64,000 nucleotides of DNA from Paramicrobacterium agarici (GTDB lineage Bacteria; Actinomycetota; Actinomycetes; Actinomycetales; Microbacteriaceae), in the NCBI RefSeq assembly GCF_002563955.1, contig NZ_PDJE01000001.1:1426001-1490000 (forward strand), read 5' to 3'. The position numbers were made by a program, and so were the translations under genes. Position 1 is the first letter of the stretch. Each line of letters begins with the position of its first letter. The notes below the pieces were generated by a model. It was given only the letters and a program-made list of their open reading frames with translations. It had not been told where the DNA came from and made no database searches. Below, in pieces: positions 26,527 to 35,789 of the stretch.

Positions 26527-27735
26527 TCATTCCCGAGAGCGCACGCGGGCTGTCGTGCTGATCAGAGCCAACGCGATGACAGCGATGCCGTAGGCAAGCG
26601 ACGTGAACGACACGGACGAGATCGAGGCGAGAAAGCCCGCCGCCACCGTCGGCACCCCGAACGACAGATAAGACGTGACGTAAATCGCCGCAAAGAGGCC
26701 GGCGCGGGTATGTGGTTCTGCCTTGGGGGCTAGAGAGCCGATGACGCCCGAGAAACTCGCTCCGAACCCGATTCCGGTGATGATCACGGAGAGCACGTAC
26801 CCGGCAACGGTGTCTGCCGCGAGAGCGACGAGTGCCATTGTGGTTCCGATGGCAAGAGACACCGTTCCGGTGAGGGCAACGGAACGCGCCGACCTGCGTC
26901 GAAGCAACAGCACTGCGGCGGCACCGGCCGCGGGGAGGATCGCCACGATCGCCCCCTGGAGCAGAGGGCTGTCGCTGTGCAGGCGTTCGAGGATGATGCT
27001 CGGGCCGAGTGAGAAGAAGAGCCCTCCCGTCGCCCACGTCGCCATGAGGGCCGGCGCGCTGATGAGGAACAGCCGACGGGCCTTCAGCGGCACCGTCACA
27101 CGCGGGATGAGCGATCGGAGTGCGCCCGGGGTGCGACTCGTGAACTCGGGAACGCGCCAGACCATGACGGCGATTACTGCGTAGAGCACCGCAAGTGCCG
27201 CGAACGTGATCGGAAGACCAGGAACGAGGAAGGCGCACGCGATTCCACCGGCAAGTGCACCGATGGCGAGCCCGGTGCCAGGCATGATCGAGTTGAGCAA
27301 TGAGCCGCGTTGCGGGCGATCGGCCGCGGTCGCGTCCAGGAGAAGAGCGGACAGGGCCGGGGTGAGTAGCCCGCTCGCGGCTCCCTGGAGGGCACGCGCG
27401 GCGAAGAGCATGGGCGCTGAATCGACGAATGCGACCATCAGCATACTCACCGCGAGAAGGCTGAACCCGATGCTGATCACCGGGCGGCGTCCGACGTGAT
27501 CCGAGATCGCACCTGCCGTCACGAGCGCTGCGAGGAGCATGATCGCGTAGACAGCGAAGATCAGCGATACACCGAGGGCCGTGATGTCGAGCTCGTGCTC
27601 CAGCCCCGGGTAGAACGGAGTCAGGGCGCTCGCGGCCACGAGCAGCGCCGCGATCGAGCTGGCGGCGAAGACGAACGTCGTCCGTCGACGCGGCGAGGCC
27701 GCTGGAGCAACAGGAAGCGGTTTTGTCGTGGTCAT
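26527..27735 (-). CDS. MFS transporter
   Basis: 402-residue major-facilitator permease with about twelve hydrophobic helices. The loop motif GAISDHVGRRPV after helix 2 and GAASGLLTPALSALLLD mark drug/proton antiporter-like members. The open frame starts 22 codons further upstream, but GGAGA precedes the ATG at 27735, and the extra residues overlap the operator region. Divergent from an ArsR-type regulator gene with palindromes between, so it is probably repressed by it. Substrate unknown, perhaps a drug or metabolite. Confidence 0.9.
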   Translation of the reverse strand: MTTTKPLPVAPAASPRRRTTFVFAASSIAALLVAASALTPFYPGLEHELDITALGVSLIFAVYAIMLLAALVTAGAISDHVGRRPVISIGFSLLAVSMLMVAFVDSAPMLFAARALQGAASGLLTPALSALLLDATAADRPQRGSLLNSIMPGTGLAIGALAGGIACAFLVPGLPITFAALAVLYAVIAVMVWRVPEFTSRTPGALRSLIPRVTVPLKARRLFLISAPALMATWATGGLFFSLGPSIILERLHSDSPLLQGAIVAILPAAGAAAVLLLRRRSARSVALTGTVSLAIGTTMALVALAADTVAGYVLSVIITGIGFGASFSGVIGSLAPKAEPHTRAGLFAAIYVTSYLSFGVPTVAAGFLASISSVSFTSLAYGIAVIALALISTTARVRSRE

Positions 27736-27747
27736 GCGGTCTCCATT

Positions 27748-27821
27748 GGTTCCAAAAAAATCGAACCGTTGAAGCTTAAGCTTCTTCGACCCATAGTTCA
27801 AGTATTATCGAACCATGGTTC
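27748..27821. promoter_or_regulatory. Divergent operator region, MFS / ArsR
   Basis: Three dyads sit in 74 AT-rich bases: GGTTCC...TCGAACC (27748-27767), the perfect palindrome GAAGCTTAAGCTTC (27771-27784), and GAACCATGGTTC (27810-27821), which contains the regulator's ATG. The half-site GAACC recurs in direct and inverted order, as expected for an ArsR-type dimer controlling both genes. Confidence 0.65.
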
Positions 27822-28120
27822 CTTCAGTAGATCTCGAGCATCCTGATCGCGACGCGATCGTCTTGGAGGATGTGCTGTTTGCCCTCAGCGACCCGGCGCG
27901 TCTCGACCTCGTGAGGCAACTCCGCGATGGACCCATGGCCGCGGCCAATTGCACAACGATTGACCCGCGCGTTCCCAAGTCGACGAAATCGCACATGTTC
28001 AAGGTGCTCAGAGAGGCGGGAGTGATCGCCAACGAACCCGACGGGCGTAACCGACGACTCTCGTTGCGTCGCGATGACCTTGATCGCCGGTTCCCGGGTC
28101 TTCTTGACGCGATTCTCTAA
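27815..28120 (+). CDS. ArsR-type winged-helix regulator
   Basis: 101-residue helix-turn-helix protein. DVLFALSDPARLDLVRQLRDGPMAAANC...VPKSTKSHMFKVLREAGVIANEPDGRNRRLSLRRDDLDRRFPGLL is the ArsR fold with recognition helix around KSTKSHMFKVL. No metal-binding cysteine pair is seen, so it likely senses an organic ligand or redox state (one Cys at the end of helix 3). Its start codon lies inside a palindrome, which suggests autorepression. Confidence 0.9.
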   Translation: MVPSVDLEHPDRDAIVLEDVLFALSDPARLDLVRQLRDGPMAAANCTTIDPRVPKSTKSHMFKVLREAGVIANEPDGRNRRLSLRRDDLDRRFPGLLDAIL

Positions 28121-28121
28121 A

Positions 28122-28139
28122 TAAGGGTAGCCTTGCCTT
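28122..28139 (+). promoter_or_regulatory. DtxR/IdeR-type iron box
   Basis: AGGGTAGCCTTGCCT matches 11 of 15 positions of the core of the DtxR/IdeR consensus TTAGGTTAGGCTAACCTAA. It lies between the ArsR gene and the siderophore-interacting protein gene, so it probably gives iron-dependent repression of the latter. Confidence 0.6.
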
Positions 28140-28152
28140 GCTTGGGGGCGGG

Positions 28153-28200
28153 ATGGCGAATTGGCAGCGCGGCGTGATGCGCGCGATGGGTATCGCAAAT
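28153..28200 (+). other. Out-of-frame N-terminal piece of the siderophore-interacting protein
   Basis: Frame +1 encodes MANWQRGVMRAMGIAN, which reads like the usual N terminus of this family, directly before the frame that encodes the rest (GTG at 28202). One extra base around 28201 would explain the switch. Either the strain carries a frameshift, the assembly has an error, or translation truly starts at the GTG. Confidence 0.5.
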
Positions 28201-28201
28201 C

Positions 28202-28888
28202 GTGACGATCGTGGAGATCGTCGACGTGACCCCGCGGTATCGCCGCATCATCTTCTCGGCGCCGGACCTGGTCGAAGCGCTCGAGATCTTTCCGACCGCA
28301 TGGCTGCGTTTGTGGATTCCCAACCCGGACCGCGGTGAGAGGCACCTGAGCCAGCGCGGCTACACGTTCGTCGACGTCAACGCTGACAACGGCACCTTCG
28401 GTCTCGAGTTCGTGCTCCATGAGACGAAAGGGCCTGCAGGGGATTGGGCGCGCGCGGCGAACGTCGGCGACGTGTCAGAAGTGGCACTGACCCCGGCGAG
28501 AATCTCCCTTCCCGAGGGCACGCGCGAGATCGTCCTCGCGGGCGACATCACCGCGCTGCCCGCAATCAACAGCTGGGTCTCCGACCTCGACGCTTCCGTG
28601 CAGGCACGTGTGTTCATCGAAGATGACCACCACGACGTGGATCAGCTTCCCGCCGTGACCCGCTCGGGCGACACATGGGCGTGGATTCGTCGCGAGGGTA
28701 AGCGCGGAGAAGCGCTTGCCGAACACCTGCGTGCAGCAGTCGCGCCATCCGCGAGGCAATACGCATGGGCGGCGGGAGAGAAGACGCTCGTCAAGCATGT
28801 GCGCGCTGTCATGAAGGACCATCTTGGCTTGATCCGCGGTCAGCACTTCTCGCAGTTCTACTGGATCGAGGGGCACTCACCCGCGTAA
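28202..28888 (+). CDS. Siderophore-interacting protein (SIP, FAD-dependent ferric-siderophore reductase)
   Basis: 228 residues as annotated. The FAD-binding barrel shows VTPRYRRIIFSAPD and WLRLWIPN...LSQRGYTFVDV, then FVLHETKGPAGDWARAANVGD. The NAD(P)H-like domain has VLAGDITALPAINSW and the C-terminal YAWAAGEKTLVKHVRAVMKDHLGL, all standard for SIP proteins, which release iron from ferric siderophores in the cytoplasm. The first 15 or so expected residues are found in another frame just upstream (28153-28200). No ribosome site precedes the GTG. An iron box lies upstream. Confidence 0.85.
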   Translation: MTIVEIVDVTPRYRRIIFSAPDLVEALEIFPTAWLRLWIPNPDRGERHLSQRGYTFVDVNADNGTFGLEFVLHETKGPAGDWARAANVGDVSEVALTPARISLPEGTREIVLAGDITALPAINSWVSDLDASVQARVFIEDDHHDVDQLPAVTRSGDTWAWIRREGKRGEALAEHLRAAVAPSARQYAWAAGEKTLVKHVRAVMKDHLGLIRGQHFSQFYWIEGHSPA

Positions 28889-28901
28889 TCCACGTGGCGG
28901 G

Positions 28902-29678
28902 TCAACTCTGACATCGGGGGCACCAGAACGTCACGCGCTCCTGCGTCGCGGTCGGGCCCAGTCTTCCGCGTTCGATGAGCGTTCCGCAGCGCAGGCACGG
29001 TTGGCCCGCGCGCCCATAGACCCACACTCGGCGACCACGGCGTGTGTCACCGGTCGTCGTGCGTGAAACACGGTCGCGATTCGCGGTGATGAGTCGGTGA
29101 GCGAGGCGCACGAGCTCGCGAGTCGCCGTCTGCGCAATAGGCGAATCCGGCCGGATGCCGCGCAAGAAGCACAGTTCCGCGACGTACTCGTTTCCCAGCC
29201 CCGCGAGATTTCTCTGATCGAGCAGAGCGATCGCCGTCGGTCGGTCAGGCGCCGCGTCGAGATTCGCGACAGCCGTGTCTGCAGACCAATCAGCGCCGAG
29301 CAGATCGGGGCCGAGGTGCCCCACGATGAATTCTTCGTCGTCGCGGGAAATCAGCTCGACCATCGCCAGATCAAAGCCGACCGTCGTGTGGTCTGACGTC
29401 TCGATGACGGCACGGGCGGTGTGCGCAGGCTTCTTCCAGCGAGTTCCACGGGGATAGACGTGCCACGTGCCCTCCATCTTGAGGTGCGTGTGTAAGGTGT
29501 GCCCGTCGATCCGGTGAAGAATGTGCTTTCCTCGGCTGACCACCTCGTCGACGGTCAGCCCGGTCAGATCGCTCGTCGCATAGGCAGGGACCCGGAGAGC
29601 CCAGCGTTCGATCTCGCGCCCCGCGAGCACGTCATTCAGGTGCCGCGCTGTGCGATAGACGGTGTCGCCCTCAGGCAT
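28902..29678 (-). CDS. nei2: Endonuclease VIII-like DNA glycosylase Nei2
   Basis: 258-residue Fpg/Nei-family glycosylase/AP lyase that removes oxidised bases. It starts MPEGDTVYRTARHL, so the catalytic N-terminal Pro-Glu is present after Met removal. The middle has LHTHLKMEGTWHVY and a helix-two-turn-helix (LLDQRNLAGLGNEYVAELCF). The C-terminal zinc finger is CLRCG...WCPRCQS. It overlaps the end of lhr by eight bases, as in the mycobacterial Rv3296-Rv3297 pair, which supports a shared DNA-repair role. Confidence 0.95.
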   Translation of the reverse strand: MPEGDTVYRTARHLNDVLAGREIERWALRVPAYATSDLTGLTVDEVVSRGKHILHRIDGHTLHTHLKMEGTWHVYPRGTRWKKPAHTARAVIETSDHTTVGFDLAMVELISRDDEEFIVGHLGPDLLGADWSADTAVANLDAAPDRPTAIALLDQRNLAGLGNEYVAELCFLRGIRPDSPIAQTATRELVRLAHRLITANRDRVSRTTTGDTRRGRRVWVYGRAGQPCLRCGTLIERGRLGPTATQERVTFWCPRCQS

Positions 29679-32600
29679 GGCTCGTCCGGATCCGCAGTCC
29701 GCGAGGGGTTTCGGTAAAGCCCGCTCGGCGAAGCGGGTGCTCGAGGGCGCTGCCGTACACGAACTCGCCATTCACCTTTTCGACGGCGACCTTGTCGATG
29801 CGCCCCGCTCGCACCAGATCGCCAACGGATGCTGCTGCCGCGTCGAGCGTCGACTCGTCGCCCGAAAATGCGAGCCACGTCTTGCCGCCACGTTCGAGGT
29901 AGCAGGTGAGCTCACCGTCAACGAGCACGACGATTCCGCCCGCCTTCCGCCCTGGTCGGTGGCGTGTTCCCGTGAGCTCTGCAGGGGGCCATGGCAGCGC
30001 TGCGCCGTAGGGGTTCGCCGGGTCGGTGGCGGCGAGAGCGATGGCGCGCAGCGGGCGCTGATCATCGGTGAAGACATGGCCGCGCAGACGATCGATCGTC
30101 GCCGACGTGGAGAACTGCGACGCACCAAGGCCATCGATGACGTAGCCGCGCCGGGCGCGCCCCTTCTCTTCGAAGCTCGAGAGTACGCGATACGCGAGGG
30201 CGAATCCGCCCGGATAGTCCTCGGCCATGACGGATCCGCGCGTCACGACCCCGTAGCGATCGAGCAGCGTTTCGACGGTGGCTGCCGCGCGCACTGTCGC
30301 GTCTTGCTCGGCCAGAGGCAGCAGCGACCAACGTCCGCCGAGGCGAGGACCCGATGCGCCGCTGGGGCGAGCGTAACCGCGCCGCCCGTAAAGACGAGAA
30401 CGAGGTGTTGCTCGACGTGTCTTGTGTGCGCCCGTTCCGCTCACCAGCATCCGCAGTGGCGTGAATGTGTCGTTGGTGATGAGTCCGGCCCACACGAGGT
30501 TCCACAGTGCCTGCTGGAGGCTCTCATCGTCGGCTGACCCTGTGGCCTGCGCGACCTGTGCGGAGAAGTATGCTCCGCCACTCGATAGGGCGACGAGAAT
30601 ATCGTCTTCAAGCTGACCCATGGGGAGGTCGTCGGCGGGTGCGAGTGTGAGCGGCGCCGATTCGGCGAGGTGCAGTCCGACCCACCCGTCTCGACCGGGC
30701 AGAGAGCCGCGTCCCGACCAGATCACTTCACCGAGCGCCGTGAGTTCGTCGAGCATGGCGGGGGAGTAATCGCGCACGCGCTGCGGAAGAATCAGCGTCT
30801 CCCAGGCCGAGGCGGGGAGGTGGCATCCCTCAAGCTGCTCGATGACCGCTGCCACACCGTCGACGCCCCGCAGCGAACCGCCCACGTTCTGCCACGCGGG
30901 TAAGAACCGGGCGAACGTGGCGGTGTCGACCGGTTCCACCTCGTGGCGTAGCGCGGCGAGAGAGCGCAGCCGCAGTCGGCGCAGCACTTCTTTGTCGCAC
31001 CATTCGGCCGAGTCGATGGGTGATCCGGCGCCCTCGCCTTCGGGGAGGAACTCACCGCGCACCACGCGCCCCTCGTCGGCGAGTCTGCCCAGCACCTGCG
31101 TGACGATCGCGGTTCCGAGTCCGAGGCGTGCCGCAACGTCCCCCGTTCGGATCGGGCCGTGCGTGCGAGCGTATCGGGCGACGAGATCGCCGAGGGGATC
31201 GGGAACGGGCTCGATGAAGGCCGATGGCACGCCGATCGGCAGCGGAACGCCGAGTGCATCGCGCACCCGCGGAGCATCTTCAATGGCGATGACTCGTTCG
31301 ACCCCCGCGACCGGCACCCGAAGCGCACGCTTTGCCGTCACGAGTTCGTCGAGCAGCGCGGCGGCCTCGCCGGGAGTCGCATGCCGCTCAGATTGATGCT
31401 CGGCATTTTCGACCTCCCCCGTGCTGTCTCGCGGCTCCGTGTCTTCGAGAGGCTGCAAGCGCGCCGCGACCTCATCGGCATCCAAGGGTCCGAGCATGCG
31501 CAGCAGATCGGCGACGCCCTCGAGCCCGCGCATGCGTCTGCTCTCCGTGAGCCGCTGGAGCTCGCGCTCGGTGTCCTCGATAATGCCCGGATCGAGCAGC
31601 TCGCGCAGCTCCACCTGCCCGAGCAGCTCTGAGAGCATGCTGGAGTCCAGCGCCAAGGCCGCCGCCTTGCGCTCGGCGAGGGGCGAATCACCCTCGTACA
31701 TGAACGCGCCGACATATCCGAACAGAAGCGACTTCGCGTAAGGGGAGGGCTCGTCCGTCGTAGTGTCGACGAGGCGGATCTTGCGACTCTCAATGCGGCG
31801 GGCGAGATCAAGCAGCGCGGGAACGTCATAGACATCTTGCAGGCACTCGCGCACGGTCTCGAGCAAGATCGGAAACTGCGGAAACTTGCTCGCCACTTCG
31901 AGCAGCTGCGCCGAGCGCTGTCTCTGCTGCCACAGCGGTGATCGTCTGCCCGGCTTGTAGTTGGGCAGCAGAAGGGCGCGCGCGGCGCACTCGCGAAAGC
32001 GCGAGGCAAAGAGCGCGGAGCCGCCGACTTCGTTTGTGACGATGACCTCGAGCTCATCAGCGTCGAAGACGAACAGCTCTGCGCCAGGCGGATCGTCGGT
32101 GGTGTCGGGAATGCGCACGATGATGCCGTCATCGCTCGCGATGCTGGCGCCATCGATGCCGAGGCGCTCCTGCACCCGCGCGTTCACGGCGAGGGCCCAC
32201 GGGGCGTGCACTTGCATGCCGAACGGGGAATGAAGGATGACACGCCAATCGCCGAGCTCGTCGCGGGAGCGTTCGACGACGAGCGTTCTGTCGGTTGGCA
32301 GGTGCCCGGTGGCCTGGCGCTGCTCGGTCAGGTACGCGCGAAGATTCCGGATGCTGCGCTCATCGAGTCCCGCAGCAGACAGCCTCGTGGCGGCATCCGT
32401 CTCGCTTGCCTTGTCGATCGTGCGCGTGAATCGGCCGAGCGCCTCGCCCAGCTCGAATGGGCGACCGAGAGCGTCACCTGACCAGAACGGCAGCCGGCCG
32501 GGCATGCCGAACTCGGGGGTGACGAGCACTCGGTCGAACGTGATCTCTTGAATGCGCCAGCTCGTTGTGCCGAGGGCGAAGACGTCGCCGACGCGCGACT

Positions 32601-34449
32601 CGTACACCATCTCTTCGTCGAGTTCACCGACGCGTGCTCCCGGCTTTCCTTCTTCGCCGCCCACCATGTACACCGCGAACATGCCGCGGTCGGGGATCGT
32701 GCCTCCGCTCGTGACCGCGAGGCGCTGAGCCCCCGGGCGGCCTTCGATCGTGCCCGCGTCACGATCCCAGACGATGCGCGGCCGCAGCTCCGCGAACTCG
32801 TCTGACGGGTAGCGCCCTGCCAGCAGGTCAAGTGTCGCTTCGTATGCCGATCGAGGAAGCGATGAGAACGGGGCGGTCCGACGGAGCTGTTCGAACCACT
32901 GCTCGACGTCGATGACGTCGAGTGCCGTGGCCGCAACCGTCTGCTGGGCGAGAATGTCGAGCGGGTTGGCGGGAACCTGCATCGATTCGATCGCGCCCTG
33001 CAGCATCCTCTCGCTCGTGACGGCCGTATTGACGAGATCTGCGCGGTGCTTGGGAAAGAGTACGCCGTGCGAGATCTCGCCCACCTGGTGGCCGGCGCGG
33101 CCGACGCGCTGCAAGGCGCTGGCGACGGAGGGCGGTGCTTCGACCTGGATCACGAGATCGACTTCGCCCATGTCGATGCCAAGCTCGAGGCTCGAGGTCG
33201 CGACGACGCATCGCAACCGCCCGGACTTGAGGTCGTCTTCGACCTGGGCACGCTGCTCTTTCGAGACGGATCCGTGGTGGGCGCGGGCGAGGATGGCCGA
33301 TTCGTCGTTCAGGCCGTGCGTCTGACCGCTGCCGCCCATTAGGGCCGCTGGTGCGCGCGTGGGCGTCGTCGATTGCGACGCGATGTGAGCGGGCTCACTC
33401 GTGCTTGCGGGCTCTCGGCCGGGTTGACCGGGCCAGTTGTCGGGCAGAGGATCGTTGACCAGAACATCTGCGTCGAGGCGTGCTTCATGAATCTCGTTCA
33501 GTCTCGCGGTGAGCCTTTCGGCCAAGCGGCGCGAGTTGGCAAAGACGATCGTTGATTTGTGGGCGAGGATGCGGTCGACGATGGCTTCTTCGACGTGCGG
33601 CCAGATGGAACCCGCCCGTTCGCCGTCGTCACGCACGGGGCCGGCGGCGGAACCGCCCTCAGTCGGCTCCGCCCGCGGTGGCTGCCCGACCGTGAGATCG
33701 GTCATATCGTCGACGGGAACAACAACGTCGAGCTCGAACGTCTTCTCTGCCGGTGGAGCGACGATCTCGACGGGTGAGGTGCCGCCGAGGAAGCGGGCGA
33801 TCTCTTCGCGGGGTCGAACCGTTGCCGAGAGCCCGATCCGCTGAGCCGGATTCTCGAGCAGAGCGTCGAGGCGTTCAAGTGAAACGGCTAGGTGGGCCCC
33901 GCGTTTGGTGGCGGCTACAGCGTGGACTTCATCGATGATCACGGTGTCGACGGTGCGAAGGGTCTCTCGCGCTTGAGATGTGAGCATGAGAAAAAGTGAT
34001 TCGGGCGTCGTGATCAAGATGTCGGGCGGCTTTGAGATCAATGTCCGCCGGTCTTTGGCCGGTGTATCGCCTGAACGAACTCCGACGGTCACTTCCGGCG
34101 GTTCGACGCCGAGACGCTTCGCCGTCTGCGTAATGCCGACAAGGGGAGCGCGCAGGTTGCGTTCAACATCGACGCCGAGGGCCTTGAGGGGCGAGATGTA
34201 CAGCACCCGGGTGCCGCGGCGAAGCTTGCTGGCGGGCTCGGGCGAGTGCGCGGCAGCATCCATGAGTCTGTCAATTGACCAGAGGAACGCCGACAGGGTC
34301 TTTCCGGAGCCGGTCGGAGCGACGACGAGCGTGTGTTTGCCGTGGGAGATCGAGTTCCAGGCGCCCTCTTGAGCGCGTGTGGGCGCGGTGAATGCGCCGG
34401 CGAACCAGTCGCGGGTCGCGGGAGAGAATTTGTCGAGCACGCCGCTCAT
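29671..34449 (-). CDS. lhr: Large superfamily-2 DNA helicase Lhr
   Basis: 1592-residue 3'-5' DNA/RNA translocase. The N-terminal SF2 helicase has Walker A APTGSGKT (44-51), IIDEVHAVAATKRGAHLAVSLERL (DEVH at 173-176), SAT, and motif V/VI (VATSSLELGIDMGEVDLVIQ...QRVGRAGH). A winged-helix, the Lhr core and a long C-terminal domain with AlkZ/YcaQ-like winged-helix repeats follow. Mycobacterial Lhr is about 1500 residues, so the length fits. In mycobacteria lhr is induced by DNA damage. It is upstream of and overlaps nei2. Confidence 0.96.
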   Translation of the reverse strand: MSGVLDKFSPATRDWFAGAFTAPTRAQEGAWNSISHGKHTLVVAPTGSGKTLSAFLWSIDRLMDAAAHSPEPASKLRRGTRVLYISPLKALGVDVERNLRAPLVGITQTAKRLGVEPPEVTVGVRSGDTPAKDRRTLISKPPDILITTPESLFLMLTSQARETLRTVDTVIIDEVHAVAATKRGAHLAVSLERLDALLENPAQRIGLSATVRPREEIARFLGGTSPVEIVAPPAEKTFELDVVVPVDDMTDLTVGQPPRAEPTEGGSAAGPVRDDGERAGSIWPHVEEAIVDRILAHKSTIVFANSRRLAERLTARLNEIHEARLDADVLVNDPLPDNWPGQPGREPASTSEPAHIASQSTTPTRAPAALMGGSGQTHGLNDESAILARAHHGSVSKEQRAQVEDDLKSGRLRCVVATSSLELGIDMGEVDLVIQVEAPPSVASALQRVGRAGHQVGEISHGVLFPKHRADLVNTAVTSERMLQGAIESMQVPANPLDILAQQTVAATALDVIDVEQWFEQLRRTAPFSSLPRSAYEATLDLLAGRYPSDEFAELRPRIVWDRDAGTIEGRPGAQRLAVTSGGTIPDRGMFAVYMVGGEEGKPGARVGELDEEMVYESRVGDVFALGTTSWRIQEITFDRVLVTPEFGMPGRLPFWSGDALGRPFELGEALGRFTRTIDKASETDAATRLSAAGLDERSIRNLRAYLTEQRQATGHLPTDRTLVVERSRDELGDWRVILHSPFGMQVHAPWALAVNARVQERLGIDGASIASDDGIIVRIPDTTDDPPGAELFVFDADELEVIVTNEVGGSALFASRFRECAARALLLPNYKPGRRSPLWQQRQRSAQLLEVASKFPQFPILLETVRECLQDVYDVPALLDLARRIESRKIRLVDTTTDEPSPYAKSLLFGYVGAFMYEGDSPLAERKAAALALDSSMLSELLGQVELRELLDPGIIEDTERELQRLTESRRMRGLEGVADLLRMLGPLDADEVAARLQPLEDTEPRDSTGEVENAEHQSERHATPGEAAALLDELVTAKRALRVPVAGVERVIAIEDAPRVRDALGVPLPIGVPSAFIEPVPDPLGDLVARYARTHGPIRTGDVAARLGLGTAIVTQVLGRLADEGRVVRGEFLPEGEGAGSPIDSAEWCDKEVLRRLRLRSLAALRHEVEPVDTATFARFLPAWQNVGGSLRGVDGVAAVIEQLEGCHLPASAWETLILPQRVRDYSPAMLDELTALGEVIWSGRGSLPGRDGWVGLHLAESAPLTLAPADDLPMGQLEDDILVALSSGGAYFSAQVAQATGSADDESLQQALWNLVWAGLITNDTFTPLRMLVSGTGAHKTRRATPRSRLYGRRGYARPSGASGPRLGGRWSLLPLAEQDATVRAAATVETLLDRYGVVTRGSVMAEDYPGGFALAYRVLSSFEEKGRARRGYVIDGLGASQFSTSATIDRLRGHVFTDDQRPLRAIALAATDPANPYGAALPWPPAELTGTRHRPGRKAGGIVVLVDGELTCYLERGGKTWLAFSGDESTLDAAAASVGDLVRAGRIDKVAVEKVNGEFVYGSALEHPLRRAGFTETPRGLRIRTSHA

Positions 34450-34609
34450 GACTTCAGCTAATCACAGGCACCTGACACTGCCGGGTGCTCGAAGAGGTGC
34501 CACCCGCGTCGGCGTAGTGCTGGAACCATCTGCGTAGCGCTCGCGATTGAGAAATCTATGTTCTTCGCTTGATCCGCCACCACGGGCACGCCGATCGCCA
34601 CCGCTGCTC

Positions 34610-35017
34610 TCAGGGGATCCCGATTTCGGTCATGAGCGAGAGGACGCGGTTGCGGATCTCATCGCGTATCGGTCGCACCGCGTCAATATCCTGACCCGCC
34701 GGGTCGTCGAGCTGCCAATCTTCATAACGCTTGCCGGGGAAGATGGGACAGGCATCGCCGCAACCCATCGTGATGACAGCATCCGCTTGCTTGACAGCAT
34801 CCACTGTCAGAATCTTCGGTACCTGGGACGATATGTCGATTCCGACTTCCGCCATCGCCTGCACTGCTACCGGGTTGATCTGTTCCGCCGGCATCGAGCC
34901 GGCAGAACGAACATCAACGGCTTCGCTGCCCAGCGCGGAGAGGAAGCCCGCGGCCATCTGGGAGCGTCCGGCATTGTGCACACAGACGAAGAGGACGGTT
35001 GGCGCTGAATCAGTCAC
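34610..35017 (-). CDS. Arsenate reductase, low-molecular-weight phosphatase fold
   Basis: 135-residue ArsC of the LMW tyrosine-phosphatase fold. VLFVCVHNAGRSQMAAGF contains the catalytic Cys-x5-Arg loop, and MGCGDACPIFPGKRYEDWQLDDPAG is typical of actinobacterial ArsC proteins that use mycothiol/mycoredoxin. It reduces arsenate to arsenite. The GTG at 35017 (…AGGAGCAGATC-GTG) is chosen because it matches the family start; the open frame continues 32 codons upstream. No arsenite pump or ArsR is adjacent. Confidence 0.92.
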   Translation of the reverse strand: MTDSAPTVLFVCVHNAGRSQMAAGFLSALGSEAVDVRSAGSMPAEQINPVAVQAMAEVGIDISSQVPKILTVDAVKQADAVITMGCGDACPIFPGKRYEDWQLDDPAGQDIDAVRPIRDEIRNRVLSLMTEIGIP

Positions 35018-35048
35018 GATCTGCTCCTTGAGTGTGATGGGTGACGAC

Positions 35049-35702
35049 TCAGAGCTGACGTTCGATGAAACCCCGAATGTCGGCAACCCCCTGTTGATTG
35101 ATGCCGTGCCCAAGGCCCTCGTAGATACGCCCGGACAGGGTCGAGTGCTCGGGGAGCCAGTCCGTCGTGCGCAGAATGGCCGAGTCGTGAATCACATCAT
35201 CGGCCGTGCCGCGTCCCCAGAACACGGGAGGCCTGCTCTCGGCCAATTCGGTGTCGCCGGGCTCCTCGCCGGGAGTGACGAAACCGGCGAGCACGATTCC
35301 GTACGCGAAGCGCGAAGGCGCGCGGCGCATGAGCTGCAAGACCATGGCACCGCCCTGCGAGAAGCCGAGGAGCCCAACGGATGTGGGGGCGACGGTGAGG
35401 CTGTCAAGCCATGCGATGACAGCATCCGCTGATTCGTTCACCTCATCGCGGTCGGGCCCCGCGTCGGTGCCCGCGGTGAACCACGACCATCCGTCAAGTG
35501 GCCACGGCGCGGCATGCGGCGCGCGCAGCGATGCGATCACGGGCTCCAGCGGAAGCGATGGCGCGAGGCCGAACAGGTCACCCTCGTGCGAACCGTGCCC
35601 GTGCATGAGGACGAGCAGCGGTCGTCCCTCGCGATCGGATTCTGATGCAGACCAGATGACGGCGTCAGGGTCGATCTGCGGGCTCGTCGACTCGGTGCTC
35701 AT
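35049..35702 (-). CDS. Carboxylesterase/phospholipase (alpha/beta hydrolase)
   Basis: 217-residue esterase of the YpfH/acyl-protein-thioesterase-like group. LLVLMHGHGSHEGDLFGLA forms the oxyanion region, LLGFSQGGAMV the nucleophile elbow, and the catalytic Asp (GTADDVIH) and His (GLGHGINQQG) are present. It starts at the ATG 35702, 31 bases upstream of arsC on the same strand, though functional linkage is doubtful. Substrate unknown. Confidence 0.9.
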   Translation of the reverse strand: MSTESTSPQIDPDAVIWSASESDREGRPLLVLMHGHGSHEGDLFGLAPSLPLEPVIASLRAPHAAPWPLDGWSWFTAGTDAGPDRDEVNESADAVIAWLDSLTVAPTSVGLLGFSQGGAMVLQLMRRAPSRFAYGIVLAGFVTPGEEPGDTELAESRPPVFWGRGTADDVIHDSAILRTTDWLPEHSTLSGRIYEGLGHGINQQGVADIRGFIERQL

Positions 35703-35789
35703 GGTGCGGCATCCTCCTCTGATCGCTGTGAAACTCAGCTTACCGGCGCGCTCTGACGTCGCTGTCGCTCGCCCTTGCAACAATGAAGC

